Source: CALZJC01 sp041574955
GTDB lineage: Bacteria > Acidobacteriota > Thermoanaerobaculia > Multivoradales > JAHEKO01
Length of the DNA: 20,523 nt
NCBI GenBank assembly: GCA_041574955.1
Contig: JBFGNS010000080.1
Coordinates: 1 to 20,523, forward strand
Direction of reading: 5' to 3'
Numbering within the stretch: position 1 is the stretch's first letter; every line of letters begins with the position of its first letter. Positions 15,060 to 20,523 of this stretch are shown here, piece by piece. Below the pieces are notes generated by a model. The model was not told the origin of the DNA and ran no database searches. It saw nothing but the letters and a program-made list of their open reading frames with translations. A program made the translations under genes and the position numbers.

Positions 15060-15691
15060 TAGTTGAAGATCCCGTCGCCGTCGTCGAGGATCAGGTCCTC
15101 ACCGTCATCGTAGGCGCCGTTGGCGTTGGCGTCGTAGAAGGTGATCCCGGCCGGCAGCGGCGGCGTGCAGAAGGCACCCACCTCCAGGTCGCAGTTGACG
15201 TTCTGACCACCGAACAGGCTGCCGTCCCAGTCCAGCACCACGCAGTCGAAGCCCAGGTCGTGGAGCCCGTCGCGAATGCCGGTGGGGCAGAAGGCCGGCC
15301 CCTCGAGATGCAGGTCGTCGCCGGTGAAGCCGAAGGTCCACGCCAGGTCGCCGTCGTTGTCGAACATGTCGAGGCCGGAGCCGTTGAACCCGGCCGGGAG
15401 GCCGGTCAGCGGGTCACCCAGCTTGACCTGGATTCCCCCCGGCACGCCGTCGCCCGGTGAGGCGGTGCCGTCGACGTCGATGAACTGGTCGTTCACCGGG
15501 CAGCCGCCGTAGAAGTCGCCGTGGTTGTTGAGGTGGGCCATCGCCGCCGGGTAGCCGATGGTGATGGTGGCCTGAGCCGGCGTGCCGTACTTGTGGCAGA
15601 TCGTGATCTTGGGCACCGGTGCCGCCCAGGCCGCCGCTGCGATCAGCAGGGCACAGACAGCAAGGCCCGCCACCAGGTGGAGTCTTCTCAT
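15059..15691 (-). CDS. Secreted Asp-rich protein with ICH...HGD...C module
   Basis: 210-residue protein with a clear Sec signal peptide (MRRLHLVAGLAVCALLIAAAAWAA, cleavage near residue 24). The mature start, KITICHKYGT (28-37) through AHLNNHGDFYGGC (52-64), matches a short module I know as a recurring ICH-x-HL-x-HGD-x-GxC motif in secreted and surface proteins; Cys32 and Cys64 may form a disulfide and the His residues may bind metal. The rest is Asp/Gly-rich with four more Cys and ends in DANANGAYDDGED and DDGDGIFN, which look like EF-hand/dockerin-type calcium loops. The start is firm: AAAGGAGG lies 7 bases before the ATG. Function is unknown; an extracellular calcium-stabilised protein is likely. 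Confidence 0.75.
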   Translation of the reverse strand: MRRLHLVAGLAVCALLIAAAAWAAPVPKITICHKYGTPAQATITIGYPAAMAHLNNHGDFYGGCPVNDQFIDVDGTASPGDGVPGGIQVKLGDPLTGLPAGFNGSGLDMFDNDGDLAWTFGFTGDDLHLEGPAFCPTGIRDGLHDLGFDCVVLDWDGSLFGGQNVNCDLEVGAFCTPPLPAGITFYDANANGAYDDGEDLILDDGDGIFN

Positions 15692-15698
15692 CTTCTGT

Positions 15699-15706
15699 CC
15701 TCCTTT
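15699..15706 (-). promoter_or_regulatory. Strong Shine-Dalgarno site of the secreted protein gene
   Basis: Minus-strand AAAGGAGG (plus-strand CCTCCTTT) 7 bases before the ATG at 15691 is a near-perfect anti-16S match and fixes the start. It contrasts with the leaderless starts elsewhere in the window and suggests high expression. Confidence 0.75.
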
Positions 15707-15726
15707 TGTAAGGGTCCCGCGGGGAG

Positions 15727-15747
15727 GCTTGTAGTGTTCTTACAAGC
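15727..15747. promoter_or_regulatory. 7-bp palindrome upstream of the secreted protein gene
   Basis: GCTTGTA (15727-15733) and TACAAGC (15741-15747) are perfect inverted arms around 7 bases, 35 bases upstream of the ATG at 15691 in an AT-richer patch. This is a candidate operator or 5' UTR stem. Confidence 0.4.
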
Positions 15748-15764
15748 TTTCTTCTCTTGGTGCG

Positions 15765-15802
15765 CCACCCACGAGGGTGGGGCCGGCCCGGATGCGGGCC
15801 GG
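15765..15802. repeat. Two tandem GC hairpins in the divergent gap
   Basis: CCACCC/GGGTGG (15765-15780, 4-base loop) and CCGGCCC/GGGCCGG (15783-15802, 6-base loop) lie back to back in the 237-base gap between the minus-strand secreted protein and the Tat aminotransferase. They may insulate the two divergent genes; neither has a T-tract. Confidence 0.4.
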
Positions 15803-15928
15803 AGTGGCCGCGGGATCGGCCGCCGGCGGGAGGCAGACGCGTGGCGCCGATCCGCGCGGTAGGCTGGCCGCCAGCGGTTACCGGCCGCGCCGCCCGAGGA
15901 GGCGCAGGCGTGGCGAAAGGAGCCCCGC

Positions 15929-17065
15929 ATGGATCGCAGGACCTTCCTCCGTCTCGGCTCGCTGGCGGCGCTCGGCACCGCCGGGCCGCTCGCCGCGGGC
16001 GGCGGCAGCGCGCCGCCGACCCGTCCGTCCGCCGCCGTTCCGCCGGCCGACGAGGTGCTGTGGCTCAACTGGAACGAGAACCCGTACGGGCCCAGCCCGG
16101 CAGCGCGCGAGGCCGCGCTGGCGGCGATCGATCGTGCCCACCGCTACCCCGACGCCGAGCGCGACCGGCTGGTGGAGGAGCTCGCCGCCCGCCAGGGGCT
16201 GACGCCGGACCACGTCGTTCTCGGCTGCGGCTCCACCGAGATCCTCCAGATGGCGGTGCAGGCGGCGGCGGCTCCCGACGCGCTGCTGGTGCTCGCCGAC
16301 CCGACCTTCGAGGCGGTCGGCCGCTACCAGCGGCCGCACGACTACCGCATGGAGCGGGTGCCGCTGACGCCCGGCTTCGCCCACGACCTGGGCCGCATGC
16401 GGGAGCTCGCGCTGCGCCACCCGGGCCCGGTGGTGATCTACGTCTGCAACCCCAACAACCCGACCGGCACCCTGACGCCCTCGGCCGAGCTCGACGCCCG
16501 CATCGACGAAGCGCCGCACCGGGTGCTTTTCCTCGTCGACGAGGCCTACTTCGAGTACGTCCGGGCTGCCGGCTACAGCTCGGCGGTCAAGTGGGTGCGC
16601 GGGCGGGCGAACGTGGTGGTCACCCGCACCTTTTCGAAGATCTACGGCATGGCGGGGTTGAGGCTCGGCTACGCCTTCGCCCACCCCGAGACGGCCCGGC
16701 GGCTCGATGCCTTCATGGCGCGCGACAACGCCAACGGACCGGCGATCGCCGCCGCCCGCGCCGCCCTCGCCGACCGCGAGCTGGTGGCGCGCAGCCGTGC
16801 CGCCAACGCCGCCGCGCGCCGCATCGTCACCGACTGCCTCGACGAGCTCGGCCTGGCCCACCTGCCGAGCCACACCAACTTCCTGATGCACCGGGTGCCG
16901 GGTGAGCTCGCCACCTACATCCGCCGCATGCGCGAGCACGGCATCCGGGTCGGCCGCCCGTTCCCGCCGTTCACCGGCTACAACCGGCTGTCGCTCGGCC
17001 GGCCGGAGCAGATGGAGCGGTTCGCCGCGACGCTCAGGAGCTTCCGCCGGCACGGCTGGGTCTAG
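15929..17065 (+). CDS. Histidinol-phosphate aminotransferase-like PLP enzyme with Tat signal peptide
   Basis: 378-residue fold-type I PLP aminotransferase resembling HisC. Residues 1-24 form a twin-arginine signal (DRRTFLRLGSLAALG, hydrophobic core, AAGGG), so export to the periplasm in folded form is predicted. The enzyme part has NWNENPYGPSP (47-57), GCGSTEILQ (99-107), NPNNPTG (174-180), DEAYFEY (204-210, PLP-ring Asp204), and TFSKIYGMAGLRLGY (234-248) with Schiff-base Lys237; all catalytic elements seem intact. GAAAGGAG lies 8 bases or so before the ATG. No histidine-biosynthesis genes adjoin it, and a biosynthetic HisC would stay in the cytoplasm, so I infer another amino donor/acceptor role in the periplasm. 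It is not annotated as hisC for that reason. Confidence 0.87.
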   Translation: MDRRTFLRLGSLAALGTAGPLAAGGGSAPPTRPSAAVPPADEVLWLNWNENPYGPSPAAREAALAAIDRAHRYPDAERDRLVEELAARQGLTPDHVVLGCGSTEILQMAVQAAAAPDALLVLADPTFEAVGRYQRPHDYRMERVPLTPGFAHDLGRMRELALRHPGPVVIYVCNPNNPTGTLTPSAELDARIDEAPHRVLFLVDEAYFEYVRAAGYSSAVKWVRGRANVVVTRTFSKIYGMAGLRLGYAFAHPETARRLDAFMARDNANGPAIAAARAALADRELVARSRAANAAARRIVTDCLDELGLAHLPSHTNFLMHRVPGELATYIRRMREHGIRVGRPFPPFTGYNRLSLGRPEQMERFAATLRSFRRHGWV

Positions 17066-17104
17066 CTGTATTTCCGCGTTGGCTCGCCGAGTGGAGCCGG
17101 CAGG

Positions 17105-17386
17105 TCAGATCAGGTGAACCCCGCTGACGTGCAGGAAGTAGCGGCAGGCCGACCGGACCTGGTTGCGGGCGTTTCCGTTCGAGACCCTGGCCAGCAGCAT
17201 CACCGTCGACTTGTTCCCCGGCGTCCGGCGGATGCCGTACTCATCCATGATCTGGACCAGCAAAGGGTCGTAGCGCTTGAATAGGGCTTCGTCGTAGGCG
17301 AGCAGCTGCTCGCGGGTCGGCGTCTCGTTGGTGGGGTAGCGCAGGTGGTAGGCCCACTCGACGTGCTCTTCGCGGTAGTGGAGCAT
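17105..17386 (-). CDS. 93-residue protein of unknown function
   Basis: A small, soluble-looking protein starting MLHYREEHVEWAYHLRYP and ending in FLHVSGVHLI. It is rich in aromatic and charged residues, with one internal Cys (near residue 81) and no signal peptide or membrane helix. The ATG at 17386 follows a GGAG-type Shine-Dalgarno site (minus-strand CTGGAGAG, about 8 bases away). The gene begins 20 bases after the stop of the DUF1207-like gene and is thus very probably co-transcribed with it. It ends convergently with the aminotransferase gene, 39 bases apart. I do not recognise a family. Confidence 0.6.
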   Translation of the reverse strand: MLHYREEHVEWAYHLRYPTNETPTREQLLAYDEALFKRYDPLLVQIMDEYGIRRTPGNKSTVMLLARVSNGNARNQVRSACRYFLHVSGVHLI

Positions 17387-17406
17387 GGTGGCTCTCCAGT
17401 GGGCGG

Positions 17407-18411
17407 TCAGATGTCGACGTGAAGGCCGATACCGATCAGCGCGTAGTCCCGCTGGCTTCGGAACTGGCCGTGCGGGTTCACGCCGCGATAGAAGCGGAGA
17501 TAGAAGTCGGTCACCCCCCTCTCCCGTGTCCCGCGCGCCTTCATCAGCCCGACCATCAGGTTGACCGAGAGCTGACGGTGCTCGCTGGCCTGCGGGCTCG
17601 CGCGGTGGTAGTCGAAGACGATCCGGTGCCGCAGATCGGCGGACATGAACCAGTCCCAGCCCTGCGCCTCCGGGTAGAGCCGCTCGAGCCCGAGGTAGGG
17701 CTCCAGGCTCTCCTTCGACGGCGTGACCTGTCTGCCGCCCGTTTCGCTCAGGTCGAAGGTGTAGAAGCCCCTGCTGCCCCACAGCTCGACTACGCCGAGC
17801 TGGGCTCTCAGGAAGTGCCTGTCTCCCTGGCGCTCGGCCAGCAGCGCCAGGTCCCAGAACTCGTAGCTCACGTTGATGCGCTCGAAGTCACGGTGGCGGC
17901 GCCGCCCGGCGAGCGAGAACTCGTCTCCGAGGTGGCTGCTCTGATGCCCGAACGGCTGCAGCTTGAGGCCCCAGCTCCACCCGTCACCCAGGCCGCGCAG
18001 GAACTTCACCGACAGCCCGAACCGGTAGTCGGTGTTGAGGATCGGGGCCGACGGGTCCTTGAAGTCCTCGATCATGTGGAAGCCGACGGGGATGAAGACG
18101 CCCCACCAGCTCTCGCCCTCGCCGAGGTCGATGTCGCCGGCGCCGCGGGTGTGGCTGTAGATCGGGATCTCCTTGCCCAGGCTGATGTCCCACACCTGGC
18201 GGCGGCCCGGCTCGATCTGGAACGGAAACTCGTCCGAGACGGCGAGCGCCGTGATGTTGATCTGCGCAGCCCGAGGCTCGGCGCGGAACGGCTGGAAGTG
18301 CGGCGACTCCTTCAGCCACTCTCCGGACTGCGCGGCGACCGGCTGGGCGCCGAGAGCGGCGAGCAGCGCTAGACCCAGCGGCAGGGAGCGTCGATGTTGG
18401 TGGGAGAGCAT
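17407..18411 (-). CDS. DUF1207-like outer-membrane protein
   Basis: 334-residue exported protein. The signal peptide is residues 1-27 (MLSHQHRRSLPLGLALLAAL, then GAQPVAA). The mature chain alternates hydrophobic and polar residues, with many aromatic residues and no membrane helix, as in a beta barrel. HQSSHLGDEF (156-165) and INVSYEFWDLAL (179-190), together with FQPFRAEPRAAQ near the N terminus (39-50), resemble the DUF1207 family, whose function is not known. I chose the ATG at 18411 because it begins the signal peptide; upstream in-frame codons would add a non-signal tail. It heads a two-gene unit with a 93-residue protein and is divergent from a DUF2235 hydrolase gene. Family membership rests on my memory of these motifs. 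Confidence 0.7.
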   Translation of the reverse strand: MLSHQHRRSLPLGLALLAALGAQPVAAQSGEWLKESPHFQPFRAEPRAAQINITALAVSDEFPFQIEPGRRQVWDISLGKEIPIYSHTRGAGDIDLGEGESWWGVFIPVGFHMIEDFKDPSAPILNTDYRFGLSVKFLRGLGDGWSWGLKLQPFGHQSSHLGDEFSLAGRRRHRDFERINVSYEFWDLALLAERQGDRHFLRAQLGVVELWGSRGFYTFDLSETGGRQVTPSKESLEPYLGLERLYPEAQGWDWFMSADLRHRIVFDYHRASPQASEHRQLSVNLMVGLMKARGTRERGVTDFYLRFYRGVNPHGQFRSQRDYALIGIGLHVDI

Positions 18412-18439
18412 TGTCCCTATAAGGATTACTGACGAGAGT

Positions 18440-18458
18440 GGTTGGAAGTTGGCCAACC
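18440..18458. promoter_or_regulatory. Palindromic candidate operator in the divergent gap
   Basis: GTTGGCCAAC (18448-18457) is a perfect 10-base palindrome; with the preceding GGTTGG (18440-18445) it also forms GGTTGG/CCAACC arms. It lies about midway in the 147-base gap between the divergent DUF1207-like and DUF2235 genes, so a shared regulator could bind here. Confidence 0.4.
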
Positions 18459-18496
18459 GCTCGCCGGCCTCGAGCGCTGGCCCGGCCACGGCCTGC

Positions 18497-18502
18497 TACG
18501 AT
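18497..18502 (+). promoter_or_regulatory. Possible -10 box for the DUF2235 gene
   Basis: TACGAT lies 56 bases before the ATG at 18559. The -35 position is poor. A Shine-Dalgarno GAGGAGG at 18546-18552 serves the start. Confidence 0.3.
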
Positions 18503-18558
18503 CGATGCGATCTCTCGAACCAGTACGCAACCGGTAGTCCCGAGCAGAGGAGGTCGCG

Positions 18559-19452
18559 ATGGCGCTCTACGCGTTCGACGGCACGTGGAACAAGGACAAG
18601 CCCGGCACCGAGCGGGACACCAACGTCCTGTGGTTCGACACCGCCTACGTCGGCAACACGTTCTACCAGCCGGGCGTCGGCACCCGCGTCGGCAAGCTGG
18701 GCAGGATCGTCGGCGGCATCACCGGCGCCGGCGGCAGGTCACGGGTCAAGAAGGCGCGCAAGCGGCTCAAGGCCAACTTCAAGCGCGGCGACACCACCAT
18801 CGACATCGTCGGCTTCAGCCGCGGCGCGGCGCTGGCGCTCCACTTCGCCAACAAGGTCGCCAGCAAGGGCGTCGAGACCAGGAACGGCAAGGTCTTCCCC
18901 AAGATCCGCTTCCTCGGCCTTTGGGACACCGTCGCCGCCTTCGGCGCCCCCGACGTGCCGGCCAACATCGGCTGGAAGCTCAAGGTGCCCGCGGCGGTCG
19001 AGCGCTGCTACCACGCGCTGTCGCTCGACGAGCGGCGGCACGCCTTCAAGCCCGAGCGGCTGAAGCCGCGCGGCAAGGGCAAGCACCCGGGGGTCATCGA
19101 GGAGTGCTGGTTCCGCGGCGTCCACTCCGACGTCGGTGGCGGCAACAAGAACACCGGCCTGTCGAGCTGTGCGCTCGACTGGATGTTCGCCAAGGCGAAG
19201 CAGGCGGGTATCCAGCTCGACCCCAAGGTGGTGACAAAGAACCGTGCCCGCAAGAAGCCCAAGGCGCGGATCACGGTGCGCAAGCGCAAGCTCGGCAAGA
19301 GCCGGTTCCGCCGCGTGCGCCCGGGTGACCCGGTCCACCAGACCGTGCATTTCCGGCCCGACTCGCCCGAGACCCGGCACAACAACCCGCCCGACGGCGC
19401 GCCGGTGGTGACCAACACCGGCAAGCAGGTGCGTAGCTTCAAGCGCGCCTGA
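18559..19452 (+). CDS. DUF2235 alpha/beta hydrolase (Tle1-like phospholipase fold)
   Basis: 297-residue protein with no signal peptide. The family's FDGTWN opening is at residues 6-11 and the nucleophile elbow GFSRG at 85-89 (Ser87); Asp123 in GLWDTV and His189 in GVHSDVGGG complete a plausible Ser-Asp-His triad. The DUF2235 domain is found in type VI secretion phospholipase effectors of the Tle1 group and in many uncharacterised hydrolases. Residues of about 225-290 are strongly basic (KNRARKKPKARITVRKRK and following) and could bind membranes or nucleic acid. GAGGAGG lies 6 bases before the ATG, so the start is firm. No VgrG, PAAR, chaperone or immunity gene is adjacent, so an effector role is not supported here; a housekeeping lipase or esterase is equally possible. 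Confidence 0.82.
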   Translation: MALYAFDGTWNKDKPGTERDTNVLWFDTAYVGNTFYQPGVGTRVGKLGRIVGGITGAGGRSRVKKARKRLKANFKRGDTTIDIVGFSRGAALALHFANKVASKGVETRNGKVFPKIRFLGLWDTVAAFGAPDVPANIGWKLKVPAAVERCYHALSLDERRHAFKPERLKPRGKGKHPGVIEECWFRGVHSDVGGGNKNTGLSSCALDWMFAKAKQAGIQLDPKVVTKNRARKKPKARITVRKRKLGKSRFRRVRPGDPVHQTVHFRPDSPETRHNNPPDGAPVVTNTGKQVRSFKRA

Positions 19453-19474
19453 GAGCGAGCCCCGGGCGCGAGCT

Positions 19475-19906
19475 TCAGCCGGCGGGCGGCGGGGAGGCCA
19501 GCCCCTCCGCTTCGGCCGCGGTGGCGAGCTGCTCGTCGTAGGTGAGGAAGGCGACCGGCGCTCGCAGGCGGTCGCGCAGCAGGAGGGCCGAGGCCAGCTG
19601 CACCGCGTCGGCCGCGCGCAACGGGTGGCGCAGCAGGACGGCTCGCGCCGCCTCGGTCGCCTCGGGTGACAGCTCGACGATCTGGAGCGCCCGGAGGTCT
19701 TCGGTGAGAGTGGCCAGCGCGCGGTCGCGATCGGGCACGCGGATGGCACCCTGGCGGCACCGCCGCGCGAGGGCCGAGGCGATCTCGATCTCGGACAGCC
19801 GCGAGGTTGCCGGAGTCGAGGAGTCGAGCCAGCCGAGCACCTGGTCGCTCCCATGCTCGGCGACGTAGCGCTTGGCCAGCGCGCTGGCGTCGAAGTAGAC
19901 GATCAC
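19475..19906 (-). CDS. vapC: PIN-domain toxin (VapC-like)
   Basis: 143-residue PIN-fold ribonuclease. The acidic metal-site residues are in place: Asp6 in MIVYFDASALAKRY, Glu39/Glu41 in SRLSEIE, Asp100 in LRAADAVQLASA, and Asp124 in FLTYDEQL. The length is usual. The start is a GTG at 19906 that overlaps the antitoxin TGA by 4 bases (GTGA), so the two are translationally coupled, the standard type II toxin-antitoxin layout. When freed from antitoxin, such proteins cleave RNA (often tRNA or rRNA); the target here is unknown. The gene ends convergently with the DUF2235 gene, 22 bases apart. Confidence 0.9.
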   Translation of the reverse strand: MIVYFDASALAKRYVAEHGSDQVLGWLDSSTPATSRLSEIEIASALARRCRQGAIRVPDRDRALATLTEDLRALQIVELSPEATEAARAVLLRHPLRAADAVQLASALLLRDRLRAPVAFLTYDEQLATAAEAEGLASPPPAG

Positions 19907-20190
19907 AGCCGCTCGCGGCGATCGGCGATGATCGCCTCGGACAGGCTCTCGCCCTCGATCTCGAGCGGCTGGTAGGCGCGAACCAGGCTCCGGCTCGTGG
20001 GCGGTGCCACCAGGCCCTCCGCCGCCAGGCTGGCCAGGGCCGCTGCCTCGGAGCCCGCCACCGGCGTCACCGGCCGCAGCTCGGCCACCGGCCGGCCGCG
20101 GTCGGTCACCACCAGGGTCGCCCCGTTGCGCACCTGCCGAAGATAGCTCCCCAGCCGGTTCTTGAGCTCGCGAGCGCCCACGGTTCGCAT
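19903..20190 (-). CDS. Phd/YefM-family antitoxin
   Basis: 95-residue antitoxin. The N-terminal half (MRTVGARELKNRLGSYLRQV, then TLVVTDRGRPVAELRPV near 25-41) is the Phd/YefM DNA-binding dimer fold; the C-terminal half, ending in SEAIIADRRERL, should wrap the PIN toxin. The ATG at 20190 is chosen because the fold begins directly there; codons upstream are unrelated. No Shine-Dalgarno site is visible, but TACAAT at 20200-20205 (minus strand) lies 9 bases upstream, consistent with a nearly leaderless mRNA. The pair is likely self-repressed through operator sites over this promoter. Chromosomal type II modules of this kind are common and may move horizontally; base composition is not obviously different here. 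Confidence 0.88.
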   Translation of the reverse strand: MRTVGARELKNRLGSYLRQVRNGATLVVTDRGRPVAELRPVTPVAGSEAAALASLAAEGLVAPPTSRSLVRAYQPLEIEGESLSEAIIADRRERL

Positions 20191-20199
20191 AATGTGGCC

Positions 20200-20215
20200 A
20201 TTGTAGCTACTAGCT
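20200..20215 (-). promoter_or_regulatory. Toxin-antitoxin promoter (-10) with overlapping palindrome
   Basis: Minus-strand TACAAT (20200-20205) is a good -10 hexamer 9 bases before the antitoxin ATG. AGCTA-C-TAGCT (20205-20215) forms an imperfect-centre palindrome touching it, a reasonable place for autorepression by the antitoxin. Confidence 0.45.
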
Positions 20216-20319
20216 CGGAGAAGGGCCAGAGGCCGGCCGCTCCGGCTGCTTCGCTGGAACAGACGGATTCGAGGCCGGAGAGCTTCGCGCGGCAGCGCCG
20301 AGACCTCGGGCGGGCGGTC

Positions 20320-20325
20320 TACAAT
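20320..20325 (+). promoter_or_regulatory. Putative -10 element for a leaderless transcript
   Basis: TACAAT ends 7 bases before the ATG at 20333 with no Shine-Dalgarno site in between, matching the leaderless pattern seen elsewhere in the window. Confidence 0.45.
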
Positions 20326-20332
20326 CGCGCTC

Positions 20333-20523
20333 ATGGAAGCGCGGCTCGATCGTCAGGCGTCCACCCTGGCGCTGGCGTTCGAGGACAGCGACGAGCTGGC
20401 CGGCTTCGCGGCCGAGCTGCTCGAGCGTGAGGCGTTCATGGTGCAGCTCGCCGAGGAGCTGCCGATCGGCACCCGGCTGGCGGTGACGCTGGCATGGAGC
20501 GGCGCCTTCGAGCACCGGCTCGA
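20333..20523 (+). CDS. N-terminal part of an unidentified protein, cut by window edge
   Basis: 63 codons are visible from the ATG at 20333 with no stop before the right edge. The chain begins MEARLDRQASTLALAFEDSD and continues with ELAGFAAELLEREAFMVQ and ELPIGTRLAVTLAWSGAFEH. The sequence FMVQ...LPIGTRLAVTL resembles the opening strands of PilZ domains (c-di-GMP binding) of myxobacterial type, but the fragment is too short to be sure. The -10-like TACAAT just upstream supports the start. The reading frame has strong third-position GC bias like its neighbours. Confidence 0.6.
   Translation, partial: MEARLDRQASTLALAFEDSDELAGFAAELLEREAFMVQLAEELPIGTRLAVTLAWSGAFEHRL

Noticed and set aside
18559..19452. 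DUF2235 gene as a type VI secretion effector with immunity partner
   Set aside because: No secretion, chaperone or small lipoprotein immunity gene is adjacent; the neighbour is a toxin-antitoxin pair in the opposite direction.
19475..20215. The toxin-antitoxin pair as part of a larger mobile element
   Set aside because: No integrase, transposase, tRNA or terminal repeats are visible around it in this window.
1..20523. CRISPR arrays, tandem repeats, rRNA or tRNA genes
   Set aside because: No regularly spaced repeats and no cloverleaf or rRNA-like stretches were seen on reading either strand.

Overview
The window is very GC-rich (roughly 70% by eye), densely coded DNA from a Gram-negative bacterium, most likely an Acidobacteriota member. 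The indications are a large TonB-dependent receptor with an N-terminal carboxypeptidase-regulatory-like domain, a sulfatase-fold lipoprotein fused to TPR repeats, a secreted protein with a short ICH...HGD...C module, and a fused SpmA-SpmB protein. None of these is proof of phylum; no rRNA or marker gene is present. I saw no tRNA, rRNA, insertion sequence, prophage or CRISPR array.

Left part (1-4439): an amino-sugar / cell-wall-sugar locus. On the minus strand a BadF/BadG-type N-acetylhexosamine kinase, a ChbG/YdjC-type carbohydrate deacetylase and a sodium:solute symporter (cut by the left edge) overlap by 4 bases at each junction. Divergently, a small membrane-anchored protein precedes murQ (MurNAc-6-phosphate etherase). 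Together they suggest uptake and conversion of GlcNAc/MurNAc-type sugars.

Middle (4440-13922): a 311-base gene-free leader with several hairpins precedes an Oar-like TonB-dependent receptor. Convergent to it is a minus-strand pair: a serine beta-lactamase-fold hydrolase whose stop overlaps the GTG start of a sulfatase-fold/TPR lipoprotein. Divergent from that pair is a plus-strand pair: an M20 metallo-amidohydrolase and a fused SpmA-SpmB membrane protein. A perfect 16-base inverted repeat follows.

Right part (13923-20523): an NAD(P)-dependent dehydrogenase of the dihydrodipicolinate-reductase / 2,4-diaminopentanoate-dehydrogenase type; a secreted Asp-rich protein on the minus strand; a histidinol-phosphate-aminotransferase-like enzyme with a Tat signal; a minus-strand pair encoding a DUF1207-like outer-membrane protein and a 93-residue protein of unknown function; a DUF2235 alpha/beta hydrolase; a Phd/YefM-PIN toxin-antitoxin pair; and the start of a further gene at the right edge.

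Expression features: several genes have strong Shine-Dalgarno sites, while at least three or four seem leaderless, with a TANNNT -10 hexamer 6-9 bases before the start codon. ATGA/GTGA overlaps are frequent in the operons. No single obviously new system is evident. The best candidates for a second look are the Tat-tagged aminotransferase, the beta-lactamase-fold/sulfatase-TPR pair, the unusual murQ, the structured receptor leader and the 16-base palindrome.
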